From Cynocephalus volans (taxonomy: Eukaryota > Chordata > Mammalia > Dermoptera > Cynocephalidae), in NCBI RefSeq assembly GCF_027409185.1, contig NC_084460.1:145250569-145314568 (forward strand): a stretch of DNA of 64,000 nt. The letters run 5' to 3'. A program made the translations under genes and the position numbers. This document shows, one piece after another, positions 34,371 to 47,300 of this stretch (the stretch's first letter is position 1; the number at the start of each line of letters is the position of its first letter). The notes beneath the pieces are model-generated. The model ran no database searches. It was not told the origin of the DNA and saw only the letters and a program-made list of their open reading frames with translations.

Positions 34371-35876
34371 TATAGAAAGGCACCTAGAGGTTTGGAGTTT
34401 TTTCTCCCTTAAATAGAAAGGGAATAGAAAAACAAAATAGTCGCTTGAGGTTTTTATTACTTCCAAAGTGCACCTACTGAGAGACTGGTAATGTTTGCAG
34501 TAATCATTGAGTATGAATACTGTGGTCAAATGACCAAAAGTTCCACATTAGCTTTATTTTACATCTACCAAGCATACAATAACGAAGCATGATTCTCTGC
34601 AGGTGTGGTGAACTGTTCTGCATTATTTCCAGGAAGTACTACATAAAACAAGAAACACATGAGGAGAAAGACCTAGACTCCCCTTAGAAGCCCCATTATC
34701 TCCACGATCCTTACTTATTATTAAATCTTCATGATTTTGGGAGGTTTCCAAAGTAAAGGTCAGAATAATTTTTACTTTTTGAAATCACTGATAAAATACT
34801 AAATAGATTGGATATAAAACTCATTATTATTCTGATGGAGAAAACATTAACTGAAACATACCAAAATTTTAGAAGATTTGAGTTTTAATTCCATCTCTAA
34901 ATTTCTACGTGATTATGCCAAAACCACTTTATTAACCTTGTTTTAAGGTTTGCATCTGTAAAGCATTGGGTTTTCCAAGGTACATCTCCACCCACAGTCT
35001 GTGAGACTGTGACTCTTTTCTGCTAGTTAATAGACAGCATAGCACAGTGGTTAAGTATCACATGAGTTCTAATCTTCATTCTACAAATATATAGCTTTAT
35101 ACCCATAAAGATTCAGAGGAATTTAGCGAAATGTTTATTTAGCTTTTCAGTTCAGGATTGCTTTCTCTTCCATTTGTACATAAATCACGTGAAAAAAAAT
35201 TTCAGATATTTTGACAACTCATGAGAATCTCTTAGCACTGAAATACAACTTTTAATGATGAAAAAATGACAATAAAATAAAAGGTTGATTCTCACCCAAT
35301 TCTTATATGAAGATGTAGTGATGCATAAAATATAAATTTTCATGGAAAACACTTAAGGTACAAGAATGAAGATACCAAAGACAATTGTTCCTATTAATTT
35401 TCCATATTAATTGTTCCATATTAATTTACTTTAAGAAACATCATTTGGAAGGAATGATACATATTTCTCCCATCTTCTAACCTCTTTGTGATGATCATAC
35501 TGAAATTTCCTCAGTGCCCCCAAAAGATTCCCTGTAGGATAAAGTCATCTACTGGGCATTGAAGAGTAATTAGCAAATGACTTCTGACATACTCATCTCC
35601 ACCTATTATTTTTACAGCTTTTTTTTCTTCTAAAAACAAAAACATTACAGTTTAATTGTAGAAAAACTTTTAAAATGTAGAAAAGCACAAAGAAAACAAA
35701 TTGCTGTAATCTCACTAATCATTGATAAATACAGTTAACTTTTGGGTGTATATTCTCCCGCGTTTTACCCATGCGTCTACCTGTATCTGTGTGTATTTAT
35801 ATATGTTTAAAAATGAAATTATGGTACTATAATACGTAATCTTTCATAAACTGCTTTTAAATTAATAACATGTCAC

Positions 35877-35935
35877 TTATTTTTTATGTTTATCTTTTAA
35901 TTCCATTTTCCTTGAATTTTTTGAAGTCCCCTCAC
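35877..35935. repeat. Mariner 3' end fragment
   Basis: 'ttttatctttt'-type subterminal sequence followed by 'gaattttttgaagtcccctc', matching the right end of the mariner at 33600-33648. It marks the right edge of homology between copies A and C. Confidence 0.55.
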
Positions 35936-35939
35936 ACAC

Positions 35940-36095
35940 TGAAAACTACAATATATTGTTGAAGAGAATTAAAGAAGGACTAAATAAATGGAAATATACA
36001 TCATGTTTACATATCAAAAATCCCAATATTTCTAAAAATGCCAGTTTACCCCAAATTGATAGATTTAATGCAATCCCAATCAAACTTTTTTGATA
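35940..36095 (+). repeat. L1 ORF2 fragment, plus strand
   Basis: Short sense ORF2 piece with the 'gccagtttaccccaaattga' and 'tttaatgcaatcccaatcaa' motifs of the reverse-transcriptase C-terminal region. Confidence 0.8.
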
Positions 36096-36107
36096 GAAAT
36101 TCCTTCT

Positions 36108-36640
36108 TTTGTTTTATTTTTTAATTGATGTGTAATAATTGTACATATTTATGGGGTACAGAATAATATTTTGATACATATATACACTGATGATCAAGAC
36201 AGTTTAATTATCATATCAATTACCACAAACATTTATCATTCTTTGTGATGAGAACATTTGAACTTCTATCTTCTAGACATTTAAAAATATACAACAAATT
36301 ATTGTTCATTATAGACATTTAGCACTCCTAAATTTATTTATTCTAAATAGAATACTAGAAATTATTCTTACCTAGCTGTAATTTTGTATCTTTTAACTAA
36401 CCTCTCCTTATCCCACTACCCCACTACCCTCCCAGTCTCTAGTAACCTCATTTTTACTCTCTACTTCTGTAAGCTTATTTCTTTTAGTTCTTACATACAA
36501 ATGAGCACATGCAGTGTTTATCTTTCTGTGCCTGACTTATTTCACTTAACATAATGTCTTTCAGGCTCATTCATGTTGCTGCAAATAACATGATTTCATT
36601 CTTTCTTTGGATAAATATTATTTCATTGTGTATATGTACC
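36108..36640 (-). repeat. L1 3'UTR and ORF2 end, minus strand
   Basis: Antisense L1 3' region beginning 'attgatgtgtaataattgta' and reaching 'tgcctgacttatttcactta' and 'ttcattgtgtatatgtacca'. 5'-truncated, moderately old. A CA/TA simple repeat follows at 36690-36715. Confidence 0.8.
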
Positions 36641-36649
36641 ACATTTTCT

Positions 36650-37159
36650 TTTTTTAATTTTTTTATTGAAACAATTGATTTTACATGTATACACACACAC
36701 ACACATATATATGTACAGCTTTATATCAATACCTGTCTGAGTATCCAGGCTAACAAAAACTCATCAAGTTTCTATTGTTTATCTATTAGCAAGATGCTCC
36801 CATTATTTAACAGTGCCTCTAGTCTCTGTGGTCACCTGGCCTTATCCTCCCACTTTTTAGACAGTAAGTGTGTTGACTTTATTTGACTAGTAAATATAAT
36901 ATTTGCCACTTTCCCAGCAAAACATCTCATAGACCCATCTGTGGTTTACGTATTTGCCTCACCTCTTCTAAGTCTATTTCTCTGTGCTCTCTTAATAGGA
37001 TTTCCATTTTGCTAATGCCACTAACAATCAGTCAATGCTTCTAGCCATTTTCCCTGTTTGCTTTTTTTATTAATCAATTTTACTTAACCCTAGATATTTG
37101 AAGCTACATTGTCTAAATTCTGTTGACAAGATTTGTACCCCAAACTTTGCCTCAAAAAA
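36650..37159. other. Intergenic, nothing recognised
   Basis: Noncoding sequence between L1 fragments. It contains one copy of the target site of the next L1 (CTTCCACT at 37160-37167). Confidence 0.4.
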
Positions 37160-37167
37160 CTTCCACT

Positions 37168-38488
37168 ACTTATATATTCTGGATATTAATCCTTTGTCAG
37201 AGGTATATTTTGTAAATATTTTCTCCCACTCTGTTGGTTGTCTTTTAACTCTGTTAATTGTTTCTTTTGCTGTGCAGAAGCTTTTTAGTTTGATATAATC
37301 CCATTTGTTTATTTTTCCTTTGGTCGCCCGTGCTTTTGGGGTCGTATTCATGAAGTCTGTGTCCAGTCCTATTTCCTGAAGTGTTTCTCCTATGTTTTCT
37401 TTAAGAAGTTTTATTGTTTCAGGGTGTATATTTAAATCCTTAATCCATTTTGAGTTGATTTTAGTATATGGTGAGAGGTATGGATCTAGTTTCATTCTCC
37501 TGCATATGGATATCCAGTTATCCCAGCACCATTTGTACATATGACAAAGGATTAATATCCAGAATATATAAGGAACTCAAACAACTTTACAAGAAAAAAA
37601 CAAGCAACCCAATTAAAAAATGGGCAAAAGAGCTAAGTAGGCATTTCTCTAAGGAAGATATCCAAATGGCCAACAGACATATGAAAAAATGCTCAACATC
37701 ACTCAGCATCCGGGAAATGCAAATCAAACCCACACTGAGATACCACCTAACCCCAGTTAGGATGGCTAAAATCCAAAAGACTCTGAACGATAAATGCTGG
37801 CGAGGTTGCGGAGAAAAAGGAACTTTCATACATTGTTGGTGGGACGGCAAAATGGTGCAGCCTCTATGGAAAATGGTATGGAGGTTCCTCAAACAATTGC
37901 AGATAGATCTACCATACGACCCAGCTATCCCACTGTTGGGAATATACCCAGAGGAATGGAAATCATCAAGTCGAAGGTATACCTGTTCCCCAATGTTCAT
38001 CGCAGCACTCTTTACAATAGCCAAGAGTTGGAACCAGCCCAAATGTCCATCATCAGATGAGTGGATACGGAAAATGTGGTACATCTACACAATGGAATAC
38101 TACTCAGCTATAAAAACGAATGAAATACTGCCAATTGCAACAACATGGATGGACCTTGAGAGAATTATATTAAGTGAAACAAGTCAGGCACAGAAAGAGA
38201 AATACCACATGTTCTCACTTATTGGTGGGAGCTAAAAATTAATATATAAATTCACACACACACACACACAAAAAAAAAAAACCGGGGGGGGGGAAGAAGA
38301 TATAACAACCACAATTACTTGAAGTTGATACGACAAGCAAACAGAAAAGACATTGTTGGAGGGAAGGGGCGAGGGAGGAGGGAGGGAGGTTTTGGTGATG
38401 GGGAGCAATAATCAGCCACAATGTATATTGACAAAATAAAAAAAAAATAAAAATAAAAATAAAATTAAAAAAAAAGAAAAAAAAAAAT
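37168..38488 (+). repeat. Young twin-primed (5'-inverted) L1 insertion
   Basis: The left part (37168-37537) is antisense L1 ORF2 and the right part (about 37538-38488) is sense ORF2 C-terminus plus 3'UTR. The sense part stays open to 38235 and encodes the usual ORF2 end ([36 protein letters not shown]), so the insertion is recent. About 27 bp around 'gacaaaggattaatatcc' occur at both ends of the inversion in opposite orientation. A CA repeat (38252-38270), a G run (38284-38293) and an A-rich tail end the element. Direct repeats CTTCCACT lie at 37160-37167 and 38489-38496. It is too truncated to move on its own. Confidence 0.9.
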
Positions 38489-38496
38489 CTTCCACT

Positions 38497-39165
38497 CCCT
38501 TAAACTAAGGATGAGTTAGCAGCCATCCCAGCACCAAAGTCTCAAAAGATCTTCCCTACTCAATATTCTAGAGGAGAGTTGTATAATCATAAGATCACTG
38601 TAATAGATTTCAAGTGTACAATGACAATCAAACTCATTTACCCAATGTTTATTTAGCCAAGTTTATTACCCGAGGTTATTTGATTTTAAGCAGAAATACC
38701 AAACAGGTAAAAGAGCAGCTTGCAGAGCAGCAGCATTACAGAGGCCCTGCATGCACAGATACAACTTCCCAATTCTTGATCACTGAATGTAAACTAATAT
38801 AAGTACAATCAGATCAGCACAGAGAAGGTGCAGGGTCAAGGGTCTCTGAGCTTAAGTAGCTTGCTTGTCACCTAGGACCTAGAGGGATGTTTACCTTGCC
38901 TCCATTTTTCAGTACAGCTGCATTCCATAAAATACAGGTCATATAGTAAACAATTTTGACAACTGGTGCAATATTCTTAGGAAATTTTCAGATCAGCACT
39001 CCATTCAGACCAATCCCAGAATTTATTCTGAATTGATGCATATCTCAAGCTGATCCTGCAAGATTGTCTAAATGTAGCTTCCTTAGGGGGCTCTCGAACT
39101 GGAGGAAAAGACTACAATTCAACTGTTATCCCTTTCTTTCTGAGATAATATAATAAAATAGCTGG
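38497..39165. other. Intergenic, nothing recognised
   Basis: Noncoding sequence between the L1 and the LTR at 39170. No credible frame or repeat family identified. Confidence 0.4.
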
Positions 39166-39169
39166 GATT

Positions 39170-39710
39170 TTTGTAGAGGATTCATAAAGCAAACGTACTT
39201 CACAGGGCCTGGTTTTCCAAAGCCTTGCAGTTTCACCTATTGACCTTGCAAAGGACAAGAAATTTTCCTCAGGCCATAAAGTCTCTGGTGTAACATAAAG
39301 ATTTGTACCACAGCAAGGTTGCTGGCTCAAAGACAGACTAGTTACTGATTGATATGTATAGATACTGGGAAGCCCCTGTAGGGAGAAAGAATGTTTGCTA
39401 AGATCAAGCTTTTGTTGATAGGACCACTTAATTGCCTTAATAGAATGTCATCTGACTTGTTTCTCTGAACGTTACCAGCCTATATTGTTAAACTATAACC
39501 CCACCTATGTCTCTTCGTATAACTTCCTGGGGTGGAAAATAAATGCAGGAAGAGAACCCCAATTCGGGGTTAATTTCCCAAGGAAGGGTTGCCTCTCACT
39601 TGAGGGTTCTGGGGAAGTTAACCACTTCGGGGCTGCTCACTCCTCAGAAGAGGTGGGCTTTGTGGTTCCGTCACCCAGGGGAAATGGGGTGACAAATCCA
39701 TGGGGGGCAA
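39170..39710 (+). mobile_element. Solo LTR, ERV1-like, related to the LTR at 19855
   Basis: Starts TGTAGAGGATTCATAAAGC and shares the order of motifs seen at 19855-20480 (an 'acagggcct' block, 'ataaagtctc', AATAAA near 39538, then 'ttcggggttaatttcc' and a final 'gtcaccc...ggtgac' stretch). Old fossil; no internal part adjoins. Confidence 0.65.
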
Positions 39711-41555
39711 AGCAACAGATTTTGTTAAAAATTATCCTGGAAAAATCATATATTACTTGTGCAATTATAAAGACAACAAAAGAGTGTAAAAATAACACAT
39801 AAGCTGTTTTATCAAATAAAACCATATACATGAAAAAATCTATTTATTTATATTTACATAAATAACAAAATGCATTTAGGAGATTACTGTAAAAAGACCA
39901 ATAATAAACTATAGAGAATGATTTTTTTTAAAGAAAATAAAAATGTTAAGGAAACTAAGACTTAGTTTACAGTTACTGCAACATAATTCTCAAAGACTAT
40001 TATGATGTAGCCAAAAATTACCTACAAATATAGACAGTTTTTAAGAGTTAATAAGTTTAATAATGTGGGATATTTTTAAAAGGTATTTTGATATTGGGGA
40101 CCTATTGGAATTAATCTCTCTCTCTCTCTCTCTCATTTTTTTTTTTTTTTGGCTGCTGCCCAGTACAGGGATCCAACACTATGACCTCACAGTTGTAAGG
40201 ATGAACTTTAACCAACTGAGGTAACTGACCAGCACTGGAGTTCAACTTAAGACTGTAAAAACAAGCTGATTTTTTCCAATAATGTGTATATGATAAACAG
40301 ATTTATGTGATAAAAGATATTTATTATAGGCTTTTAGATAAAACTTTTAGTATATATTTTTTGGACTTATTGACTTGCCAAAAGCTAAAGTGTTTTAAAA
40401 ATACTGTAGTAATAGGCATATTTTTATTCTTCAGCACCTTAAAATTAATTCTCATTTTGTATTACTATTTTACCTAAGAAAATATGCTGGAAAAAATCCC
40501 CAGATTTCTCAAATAATATAATTGTTTTACTAAAAGAGAAGTTGAATACTCTACATCTATATAATAAATGTAAAATTGCACCAATGAATTCTCAACAAAT
40601 AATTTACTTCCAGTTCAAGTACAAGATCACTTATATATATATATATATATTAAATACATATATATATATATACACACACAGAATTCATTGACACAATTTT
40701 TCACTCACTCACTTGTTATGAACTAAACCAGTTTCTTACCTCTGATCTAGTCTCCTTGCCTTCTGCCCAGTTGGCTCCTGCTAAAACTGATAGGAATAGT
40801 AACACAATCACAGGCTGATCTCTGAAATTGCTTTTTATTACACTCAAATATTACTAAACTCATAAATTGTTGAATATCATGCTACATGCAATATTCCTGA
40901 TAAAAGTACTATGTGGAGCTGTAAATACAAGATGTGATTAATTTTGATGCTCCACTCTTTAATTCAAGCCAACTTCTATTTTTCTTCATAATATCCACCA
41001 ATTACTTTTGTATGACTTTTTTTTCCTTAACCATTGTTATGAAAATAATACCTTTCTTCTCTGGAATCTATTTTACAAAAAAGCAGTTTTATTTTCATCT
41101 ATCCACCAGAGTTACTGTGTATGGCAGAGAACCACAAAGCCTTGTTAATTTCCAGGCCCAAAGGGATGGGCAAGGCTCATTCATACAAAGAACTAACCAT
41201 ATATGCCAGTCTCAGTTAGAGCTATTTCTCAGTATTTCTCAGTAAAATTACCAATTACTACCCGTAATATTTAGAAGTCCCTAGCAAATCTTACTTTCAA
41301 AATCTAAATGCTCAGACAAAAATGGAGCAGAGTGTTTCTAAATAAACTAGTTATGGGTAATGTTTCCAAACTTTCACTGGACCCATATCAAGTAAACATA
41401 ATACAAACCTGGGTTCCTTCACTCAGAGCCCACAGATCACCCTGACCACTAGCTCTCTGGTGAAACAACAGAGTAATGGCTAATCTACAGGACTTCGGAT
41501 TTTTTTTTCAGCGAAAAGTAAAGGAGAAACAATTTGAAAATTGCCTGACAACTAT
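39711..41555. other. 3' flank of OR3, no gene
   Basis: Noncoding AT-rich DNA with one SINE (40135-40240), a TC run (40117-40134) and TA runs with CA tail (40632-40680). The OR3 3'UTR should lie in its right part; no polyadenylation site was assigned. Confidence 0.5.
40135..40240 (-). repeat. tRNA-Ile-derived SINE downstream of OR3
   Basis: On the minus strand it reads TGGTCAGTTACCTCAGTTGG, then a B-box-like stretch and an A tail (T run at 40136-40150). It abuts a TC repeat at 40117-40134. It is more diverged than the SINEs at 7464 and 48431. Confidence 0.8.
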
Positions 41556-42479
41556 TTATTTCTTATTTATTCTTTTCAAGGCACCTATAACCTCTTTGTT
41601 CCTCAGGCTGTAAATAAAAGGATTTAGCAGGGGAATTATTACTGTGTAAAATAAAGAATACATTTTGTCCTGATTTTCACCTGGTCCAGACCCAGGACGC
41701 ACGTACATGAAAAAGAGTGTGCCATAGAACAAAGAGACAGAGAGCAGATGGGCACTGCACGTGGAGAAGGCTTTGCCTCTGCCCTGCTCAGACTTCTTTT
41801 CCAGGATGGCAAAGAGGACACAGGAGTAAGAGATGATGATAGTTATAAAAGTGAAGACTTGTATAAAGGCTGAAAATATTAAAACTAAAAGCATATTAAC
41901 CATGGGATCTGTGCATGAAATTTTGAACAGTTGTAAAATTTCACAGTAGAAATAATGAATGATATTGGACCTGCAGAAAGTTAATCTAACTAAAAAACCT
42001 ACATGAATCGCCGAATGCAGAACACCAATAAAATATGAAGCACCTATAAACTGAGTACAGAGCCTATTGGACATCACCACTGGATAAAGCAAAGGATTAC
42101 ATATGGCTACGTAGCGGTCATAGGCCATCACTACCAGGAGGAAACATTCTGTGGTTGCACTGGAACCAAAAAAGTAAAATTGGGCCATACAATCAAAGAG
42201 GGATATCACATGATTCTTTGATAAAAAATTGATAAGCATCTTGGGAGTCACCGAGGATGAAGACCAAGCATCTGCAAAGGCTAAACTGCCAAGGAACAAG
42301 TACATGGGGGTGTGAAGGTGAGGGTCCCTCCAGATGACAGCAATCAGTCCAAGGTTGCCCACCATGGTGATGAGGTAGACCACGAAGAACACCAGGAACA
42401 GGGGCAGCTGCAGCCCTGGACGATCTGTTAGTCCTGTGAGAACAAACTCAGTGATGAAAGTCTTATTTTCTTCTGCCAT
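41556..42479 (-). CDS. OR5AC: OR3: intact olfactory receptor, OR5AC-type (307 aa)
   Basis: Odorant receptor with all family marks: NKT glycosylation site at residues 5-7, GN in TM1, PMYLFL before TM2, [10 protein letters not shown] at the end of TM3, the extracellular cysteine set around [25 protein letters not shown] in TM6 and PLLNPFIY in TM7. The frame is open a few codons further upstream to a TTG, but the first ATG (42477-42479) gives MAEENKTF, the usual start for OR5 relatives. It is more diverged from OR1 than OR1' is, although the middle segment around TM3 and the first 200 bp resemble OR1 and OR2 respectively. It is the last OR of the first tandem unit; its partner for the upstream unit would lie just before the window. 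No disruption was seen. Confidence 0.93.
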   Translation of the reverse strand: MAEENKTFITEFVLTGLTDRPGLQLPLFLVFFVVYLITMVGNLGLIAVIWRDPHLHTPMYLFLGSLAFADAWSSSSVTPKMLINFLSKNHVISLFDCMAQFYFFGSSATTECFLLVVMAYDRYVAICNPLLYPVVMSNRLCTQFIGASYFIGVLHSAIHVGFLVRLTFCRSNIIHYFYCEILQLFKISCTDPMVNMLLVLIFSAFIQVFTFITIIISYSCVLFAILEKKSEQGRGKAFSTCSAHLLSVSLFYGTLFFMYVRPGSGPGENQDKMYSLFYTVIIPLLNPFIYSLRNKEVIGALKRINKK

Positions 42480-42530
42480 ATCTGACCTGGCCAATCACTA
42501 AAATGAAAAAATAAAGTAGAAACGGTCATA
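42480..42530 (-). promoter_or_regulatory. 3' splice site upstream of OR3
   Basis: On the minus strand a T-rich tract (TTTATTTTTTCATTTTAG) precedes TGATTGGCC and then the ATG about 20 bases on. Position and layout match the acceptors of OR1 and OR2, so I read it as the junction between a noncoding leader and the coding exon. Confidence 0.6.
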
Positions 42531-42699
42531 AAAGAATCATAAAAATAGTGATAGTTTTGTATGACTAACATGTTTCTAAGAGGTGCCTTTCATTTTATTA
42601 GTAGTTTCAAATTTTTACCTTCATTTGTCTATTTTTATATGCATTCAAAATTCTCTATAAAAAAGATTTAAAATAATTCAACTAAAGTGACATGTAAAC

Positions 42700-44310
42700 T
42701 TAATGCAAGTCCTTTTCAATCTAACAAGGTTTTTTAGAACTACATACACTCATCTAAAAGTTCATAGGAAAGAAAAATTTCCCATTTTCCCCAAGAAAAA
42801 TATAAATGGTAAAATAGTCAAAAGTATATTAATTGATATTAAATTAAAATATAAAGCTATAATAATAGAAATACTAAGATATTGGGATAAGAATAGATGA
42901 AGGGACCAGAGCAGTAGAATAGAGAGCTCAGAAATAGATTCCAGCATATGCAGTAATGTGGCATAAGACGTATATATTATTTCAATCCAGTAGAAAAAAG
43001 GATGATTGATTTAATGGAGGATGCTGTCACTGGTGGATATTTATCTAGAATTAAATCAGGTTAGGCTACTACTTCACGCCATAGATATTTTCTAGGAAAT
43101 TTAGGAGACAATAACATATTATAAGGATTAGAGAAATCCTTATCCAAAAGAAGAAAGCCAGTATAAAAGCAGCTACTATATAATTTTAATGCATAGTAGA
43201 AGAGTATCTGACAGAGTCAAAGGTCATTTAATAGATTAAGAAATACACTTTACCATATATGTGAAAGATAGAGATTTAGGTCTATAATATAAAAATAACA
43301 ATTATAAATAGATTTCAAAGACAATCTAAAACAATAATGAGTAAAGGTGGTAAGTAATCAAGTTTACAGAAGAATAAATCAAAATGACTAATAAATGAAG
43401 TGAAATGATGCCCGAATTTTTATGCCATAAGTAGAGAGGGAAAGAGAGAGAGAGAGAGACCTCTCTTATCATGTATCACATGAACAGAAATTAAAAATGA
43501 ATACAAATACCCACTGCAGACTGAGGTGAGAAAAGTGGTACTCTTGTATATTACTTGTGAAGATATTCGTTGCAACAGCCTTTTTGAAAAGCCCTTTTAA
43601 ATAATTCCACATATACTTTTGATCCACCATTTTCTTTTATGTATATCCTAGAAATAAAAGCACTGCTACAAAAAGATAAATATACAAAGAATATCTAATA
43701 CAGTATTGTTCCAGGTGGCAAAGACCAGACACATTCACAGTACAATGGTTGGATAAATCACTGCACATTAATATAATGGAATAAAATTCAGCGATGATAA
43801 AAAGAATGATACCAATTAAATTGGAAATTACCATAATGTATAGTTATCTGAGAAGAGTAAGACAAAGAGAAGGGTAAATTATATGATGTCATTCTTGTAA
43901 AACAAGCAATGCATTTTTAAATCTCTCTTTTACATGGAGAAAAATGTGGGTAATAGACACTAAGTTTATAACACTGGTTTTTCTGGTATGGTAGTAGAGG
44001 TAGGAATGAGGGAAGCAGAGAAGACGGCAAGAGGAATAAATCAAAATAAGAGTTCAACAAGAAAAGCAGCATATATATGCAATTATCCCTTGTACATACC
44101 ACTACGTAATATATTTGTATGCATAATATAAATCTATATACAGATATAAAGGGGTGTGTGAAAGAATGGTTTCTAACATGTTAATAGTGCAGAAAAGAAA
44201 CAAGATCAATGAAACCTGTTGTTGCCTTTTTAAGGAGATGTTCTGGCAGTAAAAATTTCAATGTCAAATTAGGGGGGATTAATCTCTAAATGTTTGTGCC
44301 TAAATACCAG
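42700..44310 (+). repeat. Ancient L1 ORF2 3' fragment (copy B)
   Basis: Same element as at 1-1450. It shows about 160 bp more on the left than copy A because A is cut by the window edge. The GA run is a few units shorter here. Confidence 0.6.
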
Positions 44311-47300
44311 TTAAATACAGAAATAGCCATCAGAGAAATTAGCCTATTCTTTTGAATATCATCAAATGGGGAAGACTTTTGAGCACTGAGAGTAGATGTG
44401 AGTTTTTTTTAGTACTCCAAAGTTATCTGTAATCATATATGATAGAGCTTCAAATAGAACAACAGGGCTTTTAGGAGTTTTTTGTTTGTTTGCTTGTTTT
44501 CTTTTTTTGTAATTTCAGAAATGTTCATATTAAGTTTATTCCGGTATGCTTAATTTTTTGTCATAAAAACATTTAGTGTTTGCATGATGAAGATTGGTTT
44601 GTTTTCATGATTTATAAATAGTCTCTAAAAGAAACCCCAAAGAAGTTTTCTCATAAATATAGTTCCTTCTAGATTACCTTGAAAAGAAAAATAAATACAT
44701 TGAAGTATACATATTATTATGGTATTTCCATGTATGAAAAAACATTTTCATAATTTTATAATCATACCTCGTGATCCTTAAGGAACAAAAAATTTTTTTA
44801 CTATGAGAATATATTAGAAAAATTGAGTTTGTCTAATTTAAAATTATGAAGGCTATTTTTCTAAGAACTAAAGATCAGCATAAAGACTATGAGATGTTAT
44901 TAATCTTCACTGAAAATAAATGAAGAATAAATGATTTTCAGAATTTTTACTTTTAATCGTACACCCGCAGAAAGCCCTAGTATGTGCAACAGGAACAAAA
45001 AAATATTAATTAAAAATTAAGAAACATAAGAGACATTTTCCCTGAATAAACTGCCCAATTTTCTCTATAAACTCAAATAACCAGATTATTGATATTCCTA
45101 ATTTCAATTCTTACAATGTATAATTTACCCAAGAATTATTAAACATTGTGATTTTTTTTTCAAGATTTATGTAATACACAAGGAGACAAAAGGGCTCTGT
45201 TAAAGTTGTCGTCAGTGACTTTAGCCCATATTCTTATGATTCCACGAGATTAAAGAATATTTGTTACACAGAGACACATAAACATTAAGCCAGAGTTTCC
45301 CATTCTGGAAAAATTACAACTAAGTGATATTTGAGCAGCATAGCTTATGTCTCAAGAAAATTTTTCATGACATAAAATAAATTCTGAATATGTTGAATTC
45401 TTAACATTATTACTTGTATTTTGCAGTTTTCATTCGCCTGTTAATCAAGGTTTATTTAAAAACTTCCCAACAATTGTGCTACCTCCACAGTAAAAATTCC
45501 AACTGAAGTATACATGTTCAGATAGGCATTTGCTTTTGTCTGTACAGATTTGGGTTGCTAATTTTTTAAAAATCCTACCAGGATTTTAATTTCTGATTTA
45601 GATACTCTGTTATCTTACAGACATATTGCAAAGCTATAATGAAAATTATGAAAATCTCTGCACTCTCACCTAGTTTCTGTGAAACACTGGGAAAGTAGAA
45701 ATGTACTGTTTTTCTGGAAGAAGCATAAAAGGCACAGAAATGAAGCAGTATTGTTTGTGTACCAATTTTCCTTGGCAATGCCAAACCTTAGGGAGATAGC
45801 ATGTCTTTCTTCTATTTCTAAACCCATTCTTTAAAAAACTTTGAAATACTCTTAATACTTCTAAGGAATTCCCAGTAGGATAAAGTCAAAGTTGTTCTAC
45901 AGTGCATTGAGAGCTAATCATCAAGTCATCCATATGCAACTGCTTACAAAAATTAAGGCTACACATTGTGTCCTTAGGGTTCACTGTAGGGGCTTGTTTA
46001 TAAAATATCATCGAACAGAGTTTAGAATAAGCTTGTTTTTCTTCCTCTTATTTCTCTTAATGGTTCCACAACTCAACTACCTAATTAACTTGATTTTCAT
46101 TTGAAAATCCCAAAGGTACGATAGAGTTAACATGTCCACAGTAACATGGATGATCTCGGAGAAAATTATGTTCAGTGAAATAAGCCAGGCACCGAAAGAG
46201 AAATACATCATGTCTGCACTCATAAGTAGGAGTTAAGAAACAAAGAAAGAAAGAAAGACCATAATAAAACATTGAAATTTCAGAAGGAGAGAACAGACCT
46301 ATAGTTACCAGAGATGGGAAAGAGGGAAGGGAATGGGGGACAGGAAGTAATTGGGTAAGGGACGCAAAAAGTAATTACAATTTGGCATGATGGACGTGCT
46401 AATAACATTGATTTGATCATCACATACTATACACAAATACTGATACTCAACTATGTACCCCATAAATACGTATAAATAAAAATAATATAAATAAACAAAC
46501 AAATAAGTAAATAAACTGGAAACAACCGAAAAAATAAAAAATAAAGGGTGTAAGGGGCAATTCTTTTTCCAACGTCCTTTCTGTTTGAAATAATGTGTCT
46601 TTATTGATAGAGCTATGAGGTAAAGGCCTTTAAAAATTAGAGCAGGGACCATGCAACTGAAATTGTAAGGCCATCAATTTCTTTGTCTTGTGGTGTCTTT
46701 ACTGTTGATGTGCTATCAAAACTTTCTATAAATGTTGCAACTTCATCAAGGTGGTCGTTTTAAATCTCATTTATGTCTCTGTAATAAATCACATATATAT
46801 GGCACAGTCCATTAACAAAATGGACAAATAAAGCCACTTTATTATTTTGACCATTTATACCAGGATGTTGTTTAAATATCTTTTCCTAAGTGGAAACAAT
46901 CTTCTGCAGCAGATCCATCTCTTTGTTTCTTTGTTTGCAAGAGTAGATTATGGTCCAATCTATTCTCATAGGAAAAACTTTACATATGGCCTCAATGAGT
47001 AATTGACTTATTTTTATAGCTTATTTATACTTTTCTTAGAGCCATACTTGGCAGGATCTTCAAAATATTTAATGGAATCCTTCTAAACTATTTCCTGAGT
47101 TTGTTTTTGAGCATTTCCATTACTGAATACTATGTAGACAAATTAATATAAATCAGGGAGTACTGGGTTGTAAGTAAAAATACTTTAAATTTTCTTTGAA
47201 TTTAGTTTGGTTCTTCTTAGGGTGTGGAAAGTCTTTTACAAGGACATGTAGTTTGTCTCATGACCAAGGCTTAAATTCTGCTGAGGCTGCTACCCCAAGT

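Larger units (their letters stand above)
16430..35880. repeat. Older intra-cluster duplication, copy C (paralog of 2085-15180)
   Basis: 16430-17141 aligns to about 2085-2790, and 23256-35880 aligns to about 2790-15180, at roughly 80-88% by eye outside converted tracts. 17142-23255 is a later insertion. Matching landmarks include the segment before the insertion, the region around 23260-23700, the MLT1-type LTR (28235-29075 against 7001-7697), OR2 against OR1, and the stretch ending near 35870 against 15170. Copy A ends at a 5'-truncated minus-strand L1 whose right end (16430) is exactly where copy C begins. Confidence 0.85.

Noticed and set aside
37468-38235. 255-aa plus-strand frame
   Set aside because: Its first part reads antisense L1 sequence and the rest is the ORF2 C-terminus of a 5'-inverted L1; it is not a host gene.
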